64,000 bases of DNA, from assembly GCA_964353865.1 (NCBI GenBank), contig CAYGXJ010000078.1, positions 1 through 64,000 of the forward strand, given 5' to 3'. Positions 34,884-43,504 of the stretch are shown here, piece after piece (within the stretch, counting starts at the first letter, position 1; each line of letters begins with the position of its first letter). Made by a program: the position numbers and the translations under genes. The notes below the pieces were generated by a model. That model did no database searches and was not told the origin of the DNA. It saw nothing but the letters and a program-made list of their open reading frames with translations. This DNA comes from RBG-16-64-43 sp964353865 (lineage in GTDB: Bacteria; Chloroflexota; Anaerolineae; Anaerolineales; RBG-16-64-43).

Positions 34884-36068
34884 TCAATACGTGGGCCGCG
34901 CGTGCATCTGATCCAGATGCATCATATCGTGGCGGGCGATAAACGAGACCTGCTCGGCCAAGGTGGTCGGGCCGAAGATGGCGTGCCGCCCGGGGCGCTG
35001 CCAGGCCTGCGGCGGCAGGCCGAGCAGCAACTCCACCGTCCGGCTGCGCGCCTCGACAAAGGCCTGCAGCGAGGCCGGTCCGTTCTGCGCGCGATAGTTG
35101 CGCTGTTCGGCCCACAGGTCGGATTCGACCGCCGGAAGGAAAGGGTTCTCGCTGCCAGTGAGCATTTCGATGCGCGGCTGGGTGATCTCGCGTTCGACAT
35201 CGCGCAGGTGGCAGGCAATCTCGGTGGGTCCCCAATCGGCATCGAGCGGACCGATGGACCAACCCGTAAACTCGGCAAAAGTGGTGAGCACCGCGCCCAG
35301 ATGACCCCGCAGCACGTGCGGCAGAGCCATCGGGTCGGGCGGGTTGACCTGCCCGCACTTGTCCGCGTCTTCGAGCAGTGCCTGATACAAATCGGCCAGC
35401 GAGCCGGCGCTCAGCCTCCCGTCGCCGCTGCGGTGCGTTTCACCGGTCACCCAGAACGTGCGCAGGCCGAGGCGCTGCGCCGGGCGGATGTCCATCTCCA
35501 GGTCGTCGCCCACGAGCAGTGTTTCTTCCGGCTGCGAGCCCAGGCGGGCCAAGACCTCAGCGAAGTACTCAGGATGCGGCTTGGCGAAGTGTGCCTCCTC
35601 GTAAGAGGTGATCAGATCAAAGGGATTGGCCCGCGGCGCAAGGCCCGCCCAATCCAGACGTTGCTCGATGGCGGTGCGTGGAAAGAGCGGGTTGGTCACC
35701 ACCGCCACCTTCCACTTGCGCTCGAAGGCCATGCGGACCAGCTCGGGAGCCATGGCCACGGGTTGGGTATGAAGGCGCAGCTCTGGAAAGTGCCGCACGT
35801 AGAAATCTTCGATGGCCCCACGCACGGCCTGGGGGTCGAGGTGCAGCGAAGGGTAGAAGACCTCGTCGAACACCTGGCGCAGGGATTGCCCGGGGCGCTC
35901 ATTGGCCAACATGGCTTGCGTGCCCGCCATGAGCGCTGCGACCATCCCTTCCGGTTCGGCGAAGGCCGCCAGGTGCTCGCCCAGCAGCGCCAGGTAGGCC
36001 CTGATGAAGCGCCGCATGTCGTTGGCCAGCAGCGTGTTATCCAAGTCGCAGAGCAGCGTCGAGATCAT
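34884..36068 (-). CDS. HAD hydrolase fused to a DinB-like domain
   Basis: Residues 1-225 form a haloacid dehalogenase-type phosphatase: DLDNTLL (motif I nucleophile and acid), VVTNP (motif II), KPHPEYF (motif III lysine) and VGDDLEMDI (motif IV). Residues 245-394 match DinB_2/DinB-like four-helix proteins: WGPTEIACHLRDVERE supplies one His and ARHDMMHLDQM the HxxxH pair for a metal. Both active sites look intact. DinB-fold enzymes are often thiol-dependent transferases; the HAD part could act on the same metabolite. ATG 36068 overlaps the stop of the small upstream gene (ATGA). Confidence 0.85.
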   Translation of the reverse strand: MISTLLCDLDNTLLANDMRRFIRAYLALLGEHLAAFAEPEGMVAALMAGTQAMLANERPGQSLRQVFDEVFYPSLHLDPQAVRGAIEDFYVRHFPELRLHTQPVAMAPELVRMAFERKWKVAVVTNPLFPRTAIEQRLDWAGLAPRANPFDLITSYEEAHFAKPHPEYFAEVLARLGSQPEETLLVGDDLEMDIRPAQRLGLRTFWVTGETHRSGDGRLSAGSLADLYQALLEDADKCGQVNPPDPMALPHVLRGHLGAVLTTFAEFTGWSIGPLDADWGPTEIACHLRDVEREITQPRIEMLTGSENPFLPAVESDLWAEQRNYRAQNGPASLQAFVEARSRTVELLLGLPPQAWQRPGRHAIFGPTTLAEQVSFIARHDMMHLDQMHARPTY

Positions 36069-36406
36069 GGGTGGGCGTCCGGCCCCAGGCGCAACTTCTC
36101 GAATTCAAGGTGACATTGGCCGCAACCGATTTCCGGTTCGCGCACTGCGTCATTGCTCTTGCGGCAGCGGGCAATGATTTCCATGCGGCGCCCCAGGCCG
36201 AGCCAGCCGGTGCGCACGCTGGCCGCAAGTACGAGATTCGGGCAGGCATTGGCCAGCAGGATGCGCGGCACCGGGCAACGGCCGCACAATCCCGGGCGCC
36301 ACTCGTGAGCTGCCGCGGCCGGCAGCAGGCGGCACTCGCGCCGCTCGCGGCCGCGGAAGTAGTCCCCGAAGTAGTAGCGGCATTCAGTGCCGGCAGGGGT
36401 GCGCAT
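36065..36406 (-). CDS. Small cysteine-rich protein coupled to the HAD-DinB gene
   Basis: This 113-residue protein is not a named family to me, but it looks conserved. It has ECRYYFGDYFRGRERRECRLLP, then GLCGRCPVPRILLANACPNLV, RMEIIARCRKS and GCGQCHLEF near the end. The three paired-cysteine groups suggest zinc or iron-sulfur binding. The start ATG 36406 is the first available and may miss a few residues. It overlaps the HAD-DinB gene by ATGA, so the two are translated together. Confidence 0.65.
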   Translation of the reverse strand: MRTPAGTECRYYFGDYFRGRERRECRLLPAAAAHEWRPGLCGRCPVPRILLANACPNLVLAASVRTGWLGLGRRMEIIARCRKSNDAVREPEIGCGQCHLEFEKLRLGPDAHP

Positions 36407-36472
36407 CGTGTAGAGGGTTTGCTCGTGCGGCCCACGCGGGCCTCAGTTGCCCGCCGGGGCCGTTCCCAGCTG

Positions 36473-37030
36473 TCACACGCGGGTCAAATAGGCCCCGTTG
36501 CGGGTGTCCACCCGGATCACATCACCGGCATTGACGAACAACGGGACCGACACCTTGAGGCCTGTTTCGGTGGTCACCAACTTGGTGGCCCCGGTTGCGG
36601 TATCGCCCTTCACCCCCACCTCGGCCTGGATCACTTTCAGATCAACGGAGGCCGGCAGCTCGACATCCAGGTGTTCGCCATTGAAAAAGGTGAGCTTGAC
36701 TTCGAGCCCTTCCTTGATGAAGCCTTGACCCTCGCCGATCACCGCCCGGGCGATGGGCGATTGCTCGTAGGTCTGGCTGTCCATGAAGTACATGAAGTTC
36801 TCGTCGGAGTACAGGAAGGAGGCCATGTGGTGGTCGAGGCGGATGTCCTGCACTCGATCTCCGGATTGGAAGGTGCGTTCCATCGTGCCGCCGGTGCGCA
36901 GGTCGCGCACGCGGGTGCGAATGGTGGCATTGCCGCGGCCAGGCTTGTTGTGCGAGTACTCGAGAACTTTGTACAGATGCCCGTCGAATTCGAAGGTAAC
37001 CCCTTTGCGCAAATCGTTGACGTCGATCAT
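36473..37030 (-). CDS. efp: Translation elongation factor P
   Basis: EF-P rescues ribosomes stalled at polyproline; the many Pro-rich proteins in this window would need it. The 185-residue protein has the three-domain layout with LRKGVTFEFDGHLYKVLEYSHNKPGRGNA at the start and the C-terminal signature region GDTATGATKLVTTETGLKVSVPLFVNAGD. At the tip of domain I the modified residue is Arg32 (PGRGN) rather than the lysine of E. coli. This is like the rhamnosylated EF-P type. A TATAAT at 37068-37073 gives it its own promoter. Confidence 0.95.
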   Translation of the reverse strand: MIDVNDLRKGVTFEFDGHLYKVLEYSHNKPGRGNATIRTRVRDLRTGGTMERTFQSGDRVQDIRLDHHMASFLYSDENFMYFMDSQTYEQSPIARAVIGEGQGFIKEGLEVKLTFFNGEHLDVELPASVDLKVIQAEVGVKGDTATGATKLVTTETGLKVSVPLFVNAGDVIRVDTRNGAYLTRV

Positions 37031-37067
37031 TCCGGTGCCCAGCGTCCTTTCTGCGAGATCGCGGGCG

Positions 37068-37073
37068 ATTATA
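37068..37073 (-). promoter_or_regulatory. -10 box for efp
   Basis: TATAAT on the minus strand lies 38 bases before the efp ATG and just after the HIT gene, so efp need not depend on upstream genes. Confidence 0.5.
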
Positions 37074-37103
37074 CCGCCTGGGCGGGGTGGGTGGCTGGCC
37101 GGC

Positions 37104-37457
37104 TCAGCCGATCGGGTAGCGCATGTGCTGGCCGCCAATGAGATGCAGGTGCAGATGGCGGACGATTTGTCCGGAGTCGGCGCCGGTGTTGATGATCACG
37201 CGGTAACCGCTTTCGTGCACGCCCTCCCGGCGGGCGACATCCGCGGCAGCCAGCAGTAACCGCGCGGCGAGGTCGGCGCCCGCCTCGGCCAGCCCGTTCA
37301 GGCCCGCCACATGACGGTTGGGGACGATCAGCACGTGGACCGGGGCCGCGGGGTGGATGTCGCGGAAGGTGGTCACCCATTCGTCGTGATAGATGATCTG
37401 TGCCGGTGCGGCGCGAGTCACGATTTTGCAGAAGAGGCACTCGGGATGGGAGTCCAT
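37104..37457 (-). CDS. HIT-family (HINT-type) nucleotide hydrolase
   Basis: The 117-residue protein has the N-terminal CLFCKIVT, the substrate loop AQIIYHDEWVTTFRDIHPAAPVHVLIVPNRHV and the histidine triad RHLHLHLIGG. Such proteins hydrolyse AMP-linked substrates, for example adenosine phosphoramidates. ATG 37457 has AGGA upstream; a TTG five codons earlier is the other option. It lies directly after the broken mtaB-like gene. Confidence 0.92.
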   Translation of the reverse strand: MDSHPECLFCKIVTRAAPAQIIYHDEWVTTFRDIHPAAPVHVLIVPNRHVAGLNGLAEAGADLAARLLLAAADVARREGVHESGYRVIINTGADSGQIVRHLHLHLIGGQHMRYPIG

Positions 37458-37539
37458 GGTCAGTCCTGACAACCGGTTGGCTCGCTCGAGTCTGTGGCGG
37501 GGAGCCCGAGAAAGACGCCGTTCTCAAGCGCGGCCAGGC

Positions 37540-38042
37540 GGGTGGGGAGAATGCGGTTCGCCAGGCCGGCTGGCGCGCGGCGCGAGCCGCAGCCGGCCGC
37601 GTGACGCAGAAGGGGCAGCGGTTGTCGCAGCCGTCTTGCACTTTAAGGAAGGCGTGCGTGCGCCGGCGCGGAGCGGGGGGCGGCGCGCGGCCATAGGGGC
37701 ATCCCTCTGCGCCCCGGCGAGGCTCTCGCGCAGGGCCGCTTTGCCTGCATTTGCGACCACCCGGCTGACGCCCGGCAACGCGCGCGCTTCGCCCGCGGCG
37801 AGTGTGGCCCAACAGCCGGTGAGCACGAGGCGTGCCTGAGGCGCCAGGGCATGCAGGCGGCGGGCGGCGCTGCGCGAATCGCGCTCGGCCTCCCTCGTCA
37901 CGGCGCAGGTGTTGAGCACGATCACTTCGGCCTGGGCCGGGCGCGCGACGATCTCGTCACCCGTGGCATGAAATCGCAGCGCGAGGGAGTCAATCTCGCT
38001 TTGATTGAGCCGGCAGCCGACCGTATCGAAGAAGACGCGCAT
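37540..38042 (-). pseudogene. Broken MtaB-like tRNA methylthiotransferase
   Basis: The N-terminal part is a good UPF0004 domain: FFDTVGCRLNQSE, VIVLNTCAVTREAERD and LVLTGCWATLA, with the three cluster cysteines at 10, 46 and 78. The radical SAM start AFLKVQDGCDNRCPFCVTR, with CxxxCxxC, is in the next frame. A one-base shift therefore occurs around 37640-37700, where a run of six G (37675-37680) is the likely site. The TIM barrel and TRAM domain that should follow (about 270 residues) are absent before the HIT gene. The intact enzyme would thiomethylate t6A37 in tRNA. ATG 38042 has AGGTGA upstream. The frameshift could be a homopolymer error, but the missing C-terminus cannot. Confidence 0.8.
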
Positions 38043-38124
38043 CGCTCACCTGGGCCGCGCGCATGAGGCCGCGTTGTACGGCCAAGCAGCGATGACCGCT
38101 GCAAGAGACCGGTGGCGCGCCGGC

Positions 38125-38766
38125 TTACGGCGCGCGGACGACGAAGTTATCGAATTGAATGTCGGTGCCCGGGGTATCGTACGTCCCCGCGATCAGACCT
38201 ACATCGCCATCGGTGAGATCGCCATCAATGGCCGCGGCCACCTGCGTCCCGTTGGCAAGCAGGGTCAGCGAATTGCCTAGACAATCGAAGCGGACAGCAT
38301 TCCTGCCATTGCCCTGACGAATAGCATCACTTTTCGTTATCAGTTCTCCCGATATCAACGATTGCTTCCCGCCCGAGACCTTGCTAATGCCGGCGAAGCC
38401 GTCGCTCGAGATCAAAGCGAAGTAGAAGTTCTCCGTGTCGCGGTATCGGCAGATGACCCCCAAGCCGTTGTCGTCGGACCCGCCGACCTTGGTGGCCTCC
38501 ACCTCCACGCGGACATCGGTGAAACTGCGACCGGGGTTGGCCCAATAGTAACTCATGGCTTCGTTGATTAGGATGCGATAGATACCGTCCACGTAGTCGG
38601 TAACGGCGGTGTCGGAGGATAACTTGTCCCAGCCGCTGCCGCTATCTGAGAAGTCGTCTTGGAACAGGATGCTGGTATCGCTGCCCGATGTGGCGGTGCC
38701 GCTTGTCAGGCTGCATCCCAGCGTGAGTGCACTGGCAAGCACAAGAACAAGAGCGAACCTCGACAC
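38125..38766 (-). CDS. Lipoprotein with concanavalin A-like (LamG-type) domain
   Basis: The 213-residue product has a lipoprotein signal (VLVLASALTLGC), then a beta-sandwich of the LamG/3-keto-disaccharide hydrolase type: ILFQDDFSDSGSGWDKL, WANPGRSFTDVRVEVEATKVGGSDDNGLGVICRYRD, NFYFALISSDGFAGI, and a final GLIAGTYDTPGTDIQFDNFVV. It is likely surface-exposed and may bind carbohydrate. The start is GTG 38766 with GGAGGAG eight bases upstream. It stands alone. Confidence 0.8.
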   Translation of the reverse strand: MSRFALVLVLASALTLGCSLTSGTATSGSDTSILFQDDFSDSGSGWDKLSSDTAVTDYVDGIYRILINEAMSYYWANPGRSFTDVRVEVEATKVGGSDDNGLGVICRYRDTENFYFALISSDGFAGISKVSGGKQSLISGELITKSDAIRQGNGRNAVRFDCLGNSLTLLANGTQVAAAIDGDLTDGDVGLIAGTYDTPGTDIQFDNFVVRAP

Positions 38767-39401
38767 TGCTAGTCTCCTCCGGAGTTGAGTTGGTTTGTGG
38801 CCGACCCGGCCCGTTATGCGAGATCGCGCGAGACAACCCCGCGCGACCGTATCGTCTCACCGCCGGCCTGAGGATACCCCGAAATCGGGCCGCCTTCAAG
38901 GTGCCAATGCATGGTCCAAGAGGGAGGGCTATGAAGTGCCCGTTAAGGCGAAGGGCAGGCGAAGAGACGGGGGCCGGGATGTCGCGTGAGAACGCGGTTT
39001 GGATGAGGCCCAAGGAAGATGCAAGCCGCTCGTTGTTGATGGGGAGATGGATTGACCCCGCGAGAATGCCCCATCCTTCGACTTCGATTGTCCTCCTGGA
39101 TCCCCGCTTCGAGCACTCGGGGATGACGTTCGTGACGCAACTGGAGGCGCTGCAGTCGAGTAGGTGGAAGGTCCCCCGCCAGACGAGTCCCAAGACTACC
39201 GCACAGCTAGTTGCACCAGCGCACGAAGGGCCGAACGAGGTTGCAGCCTCCACCTCCCTCGTCAATATGAATTGAAGCGCGCACTGGCACGCCGGTTGCA
39301 GCCCTCAGGCGGAGCGCGCAGACGTCTGGAGGTGCCGCATGCAGCCAAGCGCGGCTGGGCATTTGTGCTATTATCCCGTCGGGAGTGCCAGCCAGCAGCC
39401 T
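38767..39401. other. Long intergenic region with no supported gene
   Basis: About 635 bases. Open frames on both strands lack motifs and their composition does not look coding. A 'TGGATCCCCGCTTCGAGC...GGGGATGACG' stretch near 39098-39128 resembles a dispersed repeat. The -10 element of the DUF5679 gene lies at its end. Confidence 0.5.
39366..39374 (+). promoter_or_regulatory. Extended -10 promoter of the DUF5679 gene
   Basis: TGC-TATTAT (TATTAT at 39369-39374) lies 27 bases before the ATG at 39402, which implies a leader of about 20 bases. Confidence 0.5.
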
Positions 39402-39629
39402 ATGGCCCATGAAATCCAAGCGTATTGCGTGCGCTGCAAGGCCCAACGCCCGATGGTGGAGGTGGAATACCTCAACACCCGCAACGGGCGGCCGGCAGCG
39501 CGGGGCAAATGCGCAAAGTGCGGGACGGTGACGATGAAGTTTCTCAAGTCGCTGCCGCCTCCGGCGCCCATGCTCGAGCCCCCCGCAGAAGACAAGACCG
39601 AGGACCTGGCGGCGACCGACAGCCGTTAG
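39402..39629 (+). CDS. Small zinc-ribbon protein (DUF5679-like)
   Basis: The 75-residue protein starts with IQAYCVRCKAQRPMVEVEY and continues NGRPAARGKCAKCGTVTMKF. The two CxxC pairs with a basic middle are typical of the DUF5679 zinc ribbon seen in Chloroflexota and Archaea. The role is unknown; binding of nucleic acid or ribosomes is possible. The C-terminal 25 residues are Pro-rich. ATG 39402 lies shortly after an extended -10 box. Confidence 0.75.
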   Translation: MAHEIQAYCVRCKAQRPMVEVEYLNTRNGRPAARGKCAKCGTVTMKFLKSLPPPAPMLEPPAEDKTEDLAATDSR

Positions 39630-39759
39630 CCCGGGGGCGCCCGCCGTCGGGCGCTGCCCTCCAAGCCCGCCTGCGTCGCGTGCGTCGGGTGCAGACTGCT
39701 CGAAGCGCACAAGCCAATCGTTGGATAAGGCGCGCGCCGTGCGCCGCGCCGATGGATGG

Positions 39760-42246
39760 ATGATGATGACACGATCCGGAATAACACACAGGCAACCGAA
39801 GGTCCGGCGATGCCTGACGCGCGTCGCGCTGGCGACGGTTGCGGCAATGCTGCTGGTGGGATGCGGCGGCGTTCCCGGGATCGGTGGTGGTCCGGCACCC
39901 ACGCGCTATCCCTTCCCCACCACCACCCCCGCGGCCCGCTTGCCAGTGACCTTCATCGTCACCGTGCCCGATGGCACGGGCTCGGATTCGCAGGTAGTGC
40001 TCAACCTGCTGGATGAAGTCACCAGCCTGGCGCTCAACTCGACGGTGATCGCGATGGAGGCGATCGGCGAGGGCAAGTGGGAGGCACGCGCAGATCTTCC
40101 TCGCGGGCGGCTTGTCTTCTACCGCTACTCGCTGCGCGGCGAGGGCGAAACGCTGGAGGCTGTGCCCAATGGCGAAGGCGTCGATTACCGCCTGTTCCTC
40201 GTGACCGGTGCGAATACCGTCGATGACCAGATTTCGCGGTGGCTGACCACAACCTACACGCGACCCTCCGGCCGGGTGCACGGCCTGGTGCGCGACCAGG
40301 CCACCGGCCTGGCCATTCCCGGCCTGATGGTCTCGGTGGCGGGCATGCGCACCTGGACCGATTCGGCAGGCGCCTACAAGTTCGATTCGGTGCCGGCCGG
40401 CAAGCATATGCTGGTCTACTTCGACCCGGACGGCAACTATCGCGTGTTCCAACAAGAAGCCATCGTGGCCGACGGCGCGGAGACTCCGGCCGATGTCCAA
40501 CTTGTGCCGGCACCGCGGGTGTCGGTGACCCTGCACGTCTACCTGCCGGCCGATACGCCGGCCGGTGCGCCGGTGCGGTTGGTCGGCAACTTGCTTTCGC
40601 TGGGCAGCACCTTCCAGCCCGCGGCCGCAGGCTCGCTCATCGAACCCACACGCGCCCTCACGCTCACCCCGCTGCCGGATGGAACCTCGGTGGCGGTGGT
40701 CTCACTCCCGGTGGGGTACCACCTGCGCTACAAGTTCAGCCTGGGCGACGGTTTCTGGAACGCCGAGCGTGACGGCACGAGCGCACTGGTGGTGCGCGAG
40801 CTGGACGTGCCGCAGATGGACGTGCTACAAACCGACGGCGTGATTACCTGGCATTCGGCAGGTGGTGCGGTGAGCTTCGACGCCAGCGTGCCCATCGGCA
40901 CGCCGATGACGGAGAGCGTGTCGATGCAATTCGCGCCCTTCCCGGGCATCTGGATGAATCCGGTGCCGATGTGGAGCGCCGGGCCACAGCGCTGGAGTTA
41001 CACTCTGTTCAACCCTCTCGAATGGCCGGGCCCGGTGGCTTACCGCTACTGCCGCAACGGCGACTGCGGCGTGGCCGACGATACGGCCACGGCCGGCGCC
41101 AACCCGGCGGGGCGGCAGTTCACGCCCTCGGCTCAACCCCAATCGCTGGCCGACACGGTGCAAGCCTGGGTTGCCTGGAGCGATGCGCCCGCGCCGTCAC
41201 TGGCACTCGCGGCACCGGCTGCGCGGCCGGACTTCCGCAGCGGCGTGGTATTGACCTCTGCGCCATGGCGCCGCCCGTTCGACCCGACCTTGGTAGATCT
41301 GGTGGGCCTGCGCCTCAACTCGCTCGTGATCAGCCCCGCGTGGTATGCGGCCGCGGTCACACCGCTGCCGGACCTTGTCTATCTGCCTGGATTGAACTCG
41401 CCGCTGCGTCAGGACCTCTTGGCGCAGATCGGTTCGGCGCGCTCGGCCGGCTTGCGCACCGTGCTGGCGCCGGACCTACTCCCGCTGAGTGGTTCGCTCG
41501 GCGATTGGTGGGCCGCAGCGCCGAAGAGCACCGAATGGTGGAATGCGTGGTTCACCGCCTACCGCACCTTCCTGGTAGGCTATGCCGATCTCGCGCAGCA
41601 AGCCGGCGTGGAAGAACTGATTGTGGCGCGCACATCGGTTGTCCCGGCTATGCCGGGCGCAGAGGGTGCCCCGGCGGATGCCGAGATCCGCTGGCGGGTT
41701 CTGATTCGCGATTTACGCAATCACTTTGGAGGGCGGATGGCCGTGGAGCTCTTGCTCACCGACCAACTGCAAATGCCGCCGCTCTTCCTGGACGAGGTGG
41801 ATGAAATCTACGTTCAGGTGCGTACGCCGCTGGGCGCGAATGATGGCGCCAGCCTGGAGGATATGTCCGGCTCCGCCGAGGCGCTCTTGGATGGCAAGGT
41901 GGCCGTGTTGCGCGCGCTGGGCAAGCCGATTGTCATTAGCGCGGCCTACGCCTCAGCCAACGGCGGCGCCAGCGGCTGCCCGAACGACACCAGCGGCGCG
42001 TGTCTGGCGCTGGAGGCGTTGACCTCCGGCTCGCCACTGGCGCTTGCCATCGCCCCCAACCTGAACGTCCAAGCCAACGCCTATCAGGCGCTGCTGGCCA
42101 ACGCGGCCGCACGGGATTGGGTGAGCGGGTTCGTCGCCTGGGGCTACTATCCGGCGGTGGGATTGCGCGACGCCTCGCCTTCGGTGCACGGCAAGCCGGC
42201 CGAGACCGTGCTGCAGGTTTACTTCCGGGCGCTCTCCGGCCGATAA
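39760..42246 (+). CDS. Large lipoprotein with regulatory-like and GH113-like barrel domains
   Basis: The product (828 residues from ATG 39760; TTG 39721 is an alternative) has a lipoprotein signal ending VAAMLLVGC. Residues 190-250 form a carboxypeptidase-regulatory-like fold (GRVHGLVRDQATGLAIPGLMVSVAG), flanked by beta-rich segments similar to starch-binding or Ig folds. The C-terminal 340 residues resemble a TIM barrel of the GH113 type: LVGLRLNSLVISPAWYA, YADLAQQAGVEELIVARTSV and WRVLIRDLRNHFGGRMAVELLL. Where GH113 has a catalytic Glu, RTSVVP is seen, so activity is doubtful. It is probably a surface carbohydrate-binding protein. Confidence 0.65.
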   Translation: MMMTRSGITHRQPKVRRCLTRVALATVAAMLLVGCGGVPGIGGGPAPTRYPFPTTTPAARLPVTFIVTVPDGTGSDSQVVLNLLDEVTSLALNSTVIAMEAIGEGKWEARADLPRGRLVFYRYSLRGEGETLEAVPNGEGVDYRLFLVTGANTVDDQISRWLTTTYTRPSGRVHGLVRDQATGLAIPGLMVSVAGMRTWTDSAGAYKFDSVPAGKHMLVYFDPDGNYRVFQQEAIVADGAETPADVQLVPAPRVSVTLHVYLPADTPAGAPVRLVGNLLSLGSTFQPAAAGSLIEPTRALTLTPLPDGTSVAVVSLPVGYHLRYKFSLGDGFWNAERDGTSALVVRELDVPQMDVLQTDGVITWHSAGGAVSFDASVPIGTPMTESVSMQFAPFPGIWMNPVPMWSAGPQRWSYTLFNPLEWPGPVAYRYCRNGDCGVADDTATAGANPAGRQFTPSAQPQSLADTVQAWVAWSDAPAPSLALAAPAARPDFRSGVVLTSAPWRRPFDPTLVDLVGLRLNSLVISPAWYAAAVTPLPDLVYLPGLNSPLRQDLLAQIGSARSAGLRTVLAPDLLPLSGSLGDWWAAAPKSTEWWNAWFTAYRTFLVGYADLAQQAGVEELIVARTSVVPAMPGAEGAPADAEIRWRVLIRDLRNHFGGRMAVELLLTDQLQMPPLFLDEVDEIYVQVRTPLGANDGASLEDMSGSAEALLDGKVAVLRALGKPIVISAAYASANGGASGCPNDTSGACLALEALTSGSPLALAIAPNLNVQANAYQALLANAAARDWVSGFVAWGYYPAVGLRDASPSVHGKPAETVLQVYFRALSGR

Positions 42247-42376
42247 GAGCTCGGCACGACGCAGGCGGGGAGAAGTGACGGACAGCCCGCTTCTTGCCCA
42301 ACATCCCACGCGCACTAACGACCATGGCAGGTTGTCGCACACCTGCCACGGAGGCGTTCATCCTCGAACCGACCAG

Positions 42377-42418
42377 CCGGCCGCGGCCCGCACGAAGGGT
42401 GTGCGGCCGGTTTGCTTA
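42377..42418 (+). terminator. Terminator-like hairpin before the CoA-transferase genes
   Basis: CCGGCCGC (42377-42384) pairs with GCGGCCGG (42403-42410), followed by TTTGCTT. It lies about 130 bases after the large lipoprotein gene. Confidence 0.5.
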
Positions 42419-42480
42419 CGCGGGAGCCGAGGCGCAGCACTCTCGCCGAGGCCTCCGGCCCGCGATGGGAGAGGCAGACC

Positions 42481-43497
42481 ATGGAGATACTTGCACAAGG
42501 GACGGGCGAGCTGATCGGCTGGCACGACCCGGACGACAACCGGCGCTGGGTGCTCGAGCACAAATCGCGCGAGCTGCGCGACAAGCGCATGAGCGTGACC
42601 CAGGCAGTGCGCGAATACGTCCACGATGGCGACTACCTGGCGATGGGCGGCTTCGGTCACATCCGCGTTGCCATGGCGGTGGTGTATGAGATCATCCGCC
42701 AGCGCCGCCAACACTTGGTGCTCGCGGGCAAGACAGCGGTGCACGACGCAGACCTGCTCATCGGTTCGGGCTGTGTCGATCGCATCGAGGTCGCCTACGC
42801 TTTCGCCCAGGAACTGCGCGGCCTCTCGCCGGCAAGTCGCCGCGCGGTGGAGAGCGGCGCGTGCCGCGTGGTCGGTGAGATCTCCAATGCCGGGTATCAG
42901 TGGCGCTTCTTGGCCGGCATGCTGGGCGTCCCATTCATCCCCTCCCGCACCATGCTCGGCTCCGACACGCTCACCCACAGTGCGTGCAAGGTGGCGCGCG
43001 ACCCGTGGAGCGGCAAACCGGTCTGCCTGATCCCAGCCGCTTACCCGGACGTGGCCGTGTTCCACGTACCGCGCTGCGACATGTACGGCAACGCGCAGAT
43101 CGACGGCATACTGATCATGGATTGGGAGCTGGCGCGCGCGGCACGGCGGGTCATCATCACGACCGAAGAAATCGTCGCCCATGAGGTCATCCAGGAGCGG
43201 CCGTGGCTCACCGCCATTCCCTTCTATGTGGTGGATGCCGTGTGCGAGGCGCCCTTCGGGGCGCATCCGACCACCATGCCTTACCTGTACTACTTCGACG
43301 AGGAGCACATCGGCGAGTGGCTCGACCTGTCGAAGACGCCGGAAGGCACGCGCGACTATCTTGACAATTACGTTTACAGCATGCCCGACTACGCTGCCTA
43401 CCTCGAGCACATCGGCGGCGCAACCAAGCGGGCCTACCTCGAGGATGTCGAGCATCTGCGGCAGCCATTGCGCGCGCCCTGGCTGCATAGGAAGTGA
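42481..43497 (+). CDS. gctA: CoA-transferase subunit A (glutaconate CoA-transferase type)
   Basis: The 338-residue class I CoA-transferase alpha subunit has VTQAVREYVHDGDYLAMGGFGHIR at the start and RTMLGSDTLTHSACKVARDPWSG, DVAVFHVPRCDMYGNAQIDG and RRVIITTEEIV. It pairs with subunit B encoded seven bases downstream to move CoA between acyl-CoA and a free acid. ATG 42481 has GGGAGAGG upstream. The substrate is probably a branched or dicarboxylic acid; context gives no proof. Confidence 0.9.
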   Translation: MEILAQGTGELIGWHDPDDNRRWVLEHKSRELRDKRMSVTQAVREYVHDGDYLAMGGFGHIRVAMAVVYEIIRQRRQHLVLAGKTAVHDADLLIGSGCVDRIEVAYAFAQELRGLSPASRRAVESGACRVVGEISNAGYQWRFLAGMLGVPFIPSRTMLGSDTLTHSACKVARDPWSGKPVCLIPAAYPDVAVFHVPRCDMYGNAQIDGILIMDWELARAARRVIITTEEIVAHEVIQERPWLTAIPFYVVDAVCEAPFGAHPTTMPYLYYFDEEHIGEWLDLSKTPEGTRDYLDNYVYSMPDYAAYLEHIGGATKRAYLEDVEHLRQPLRAPWLHRK

Positions 43498-43504
43498 GGC
43501 CGTC

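Noticed and set aside
38727..39275. Open frames of 180-200 codons on both strands after the LamG-type lipoprotein
   Set aside because: No family features, no start signals, and the frames on opposite strands overlap. The region reads as non-coding with repeat fragments.
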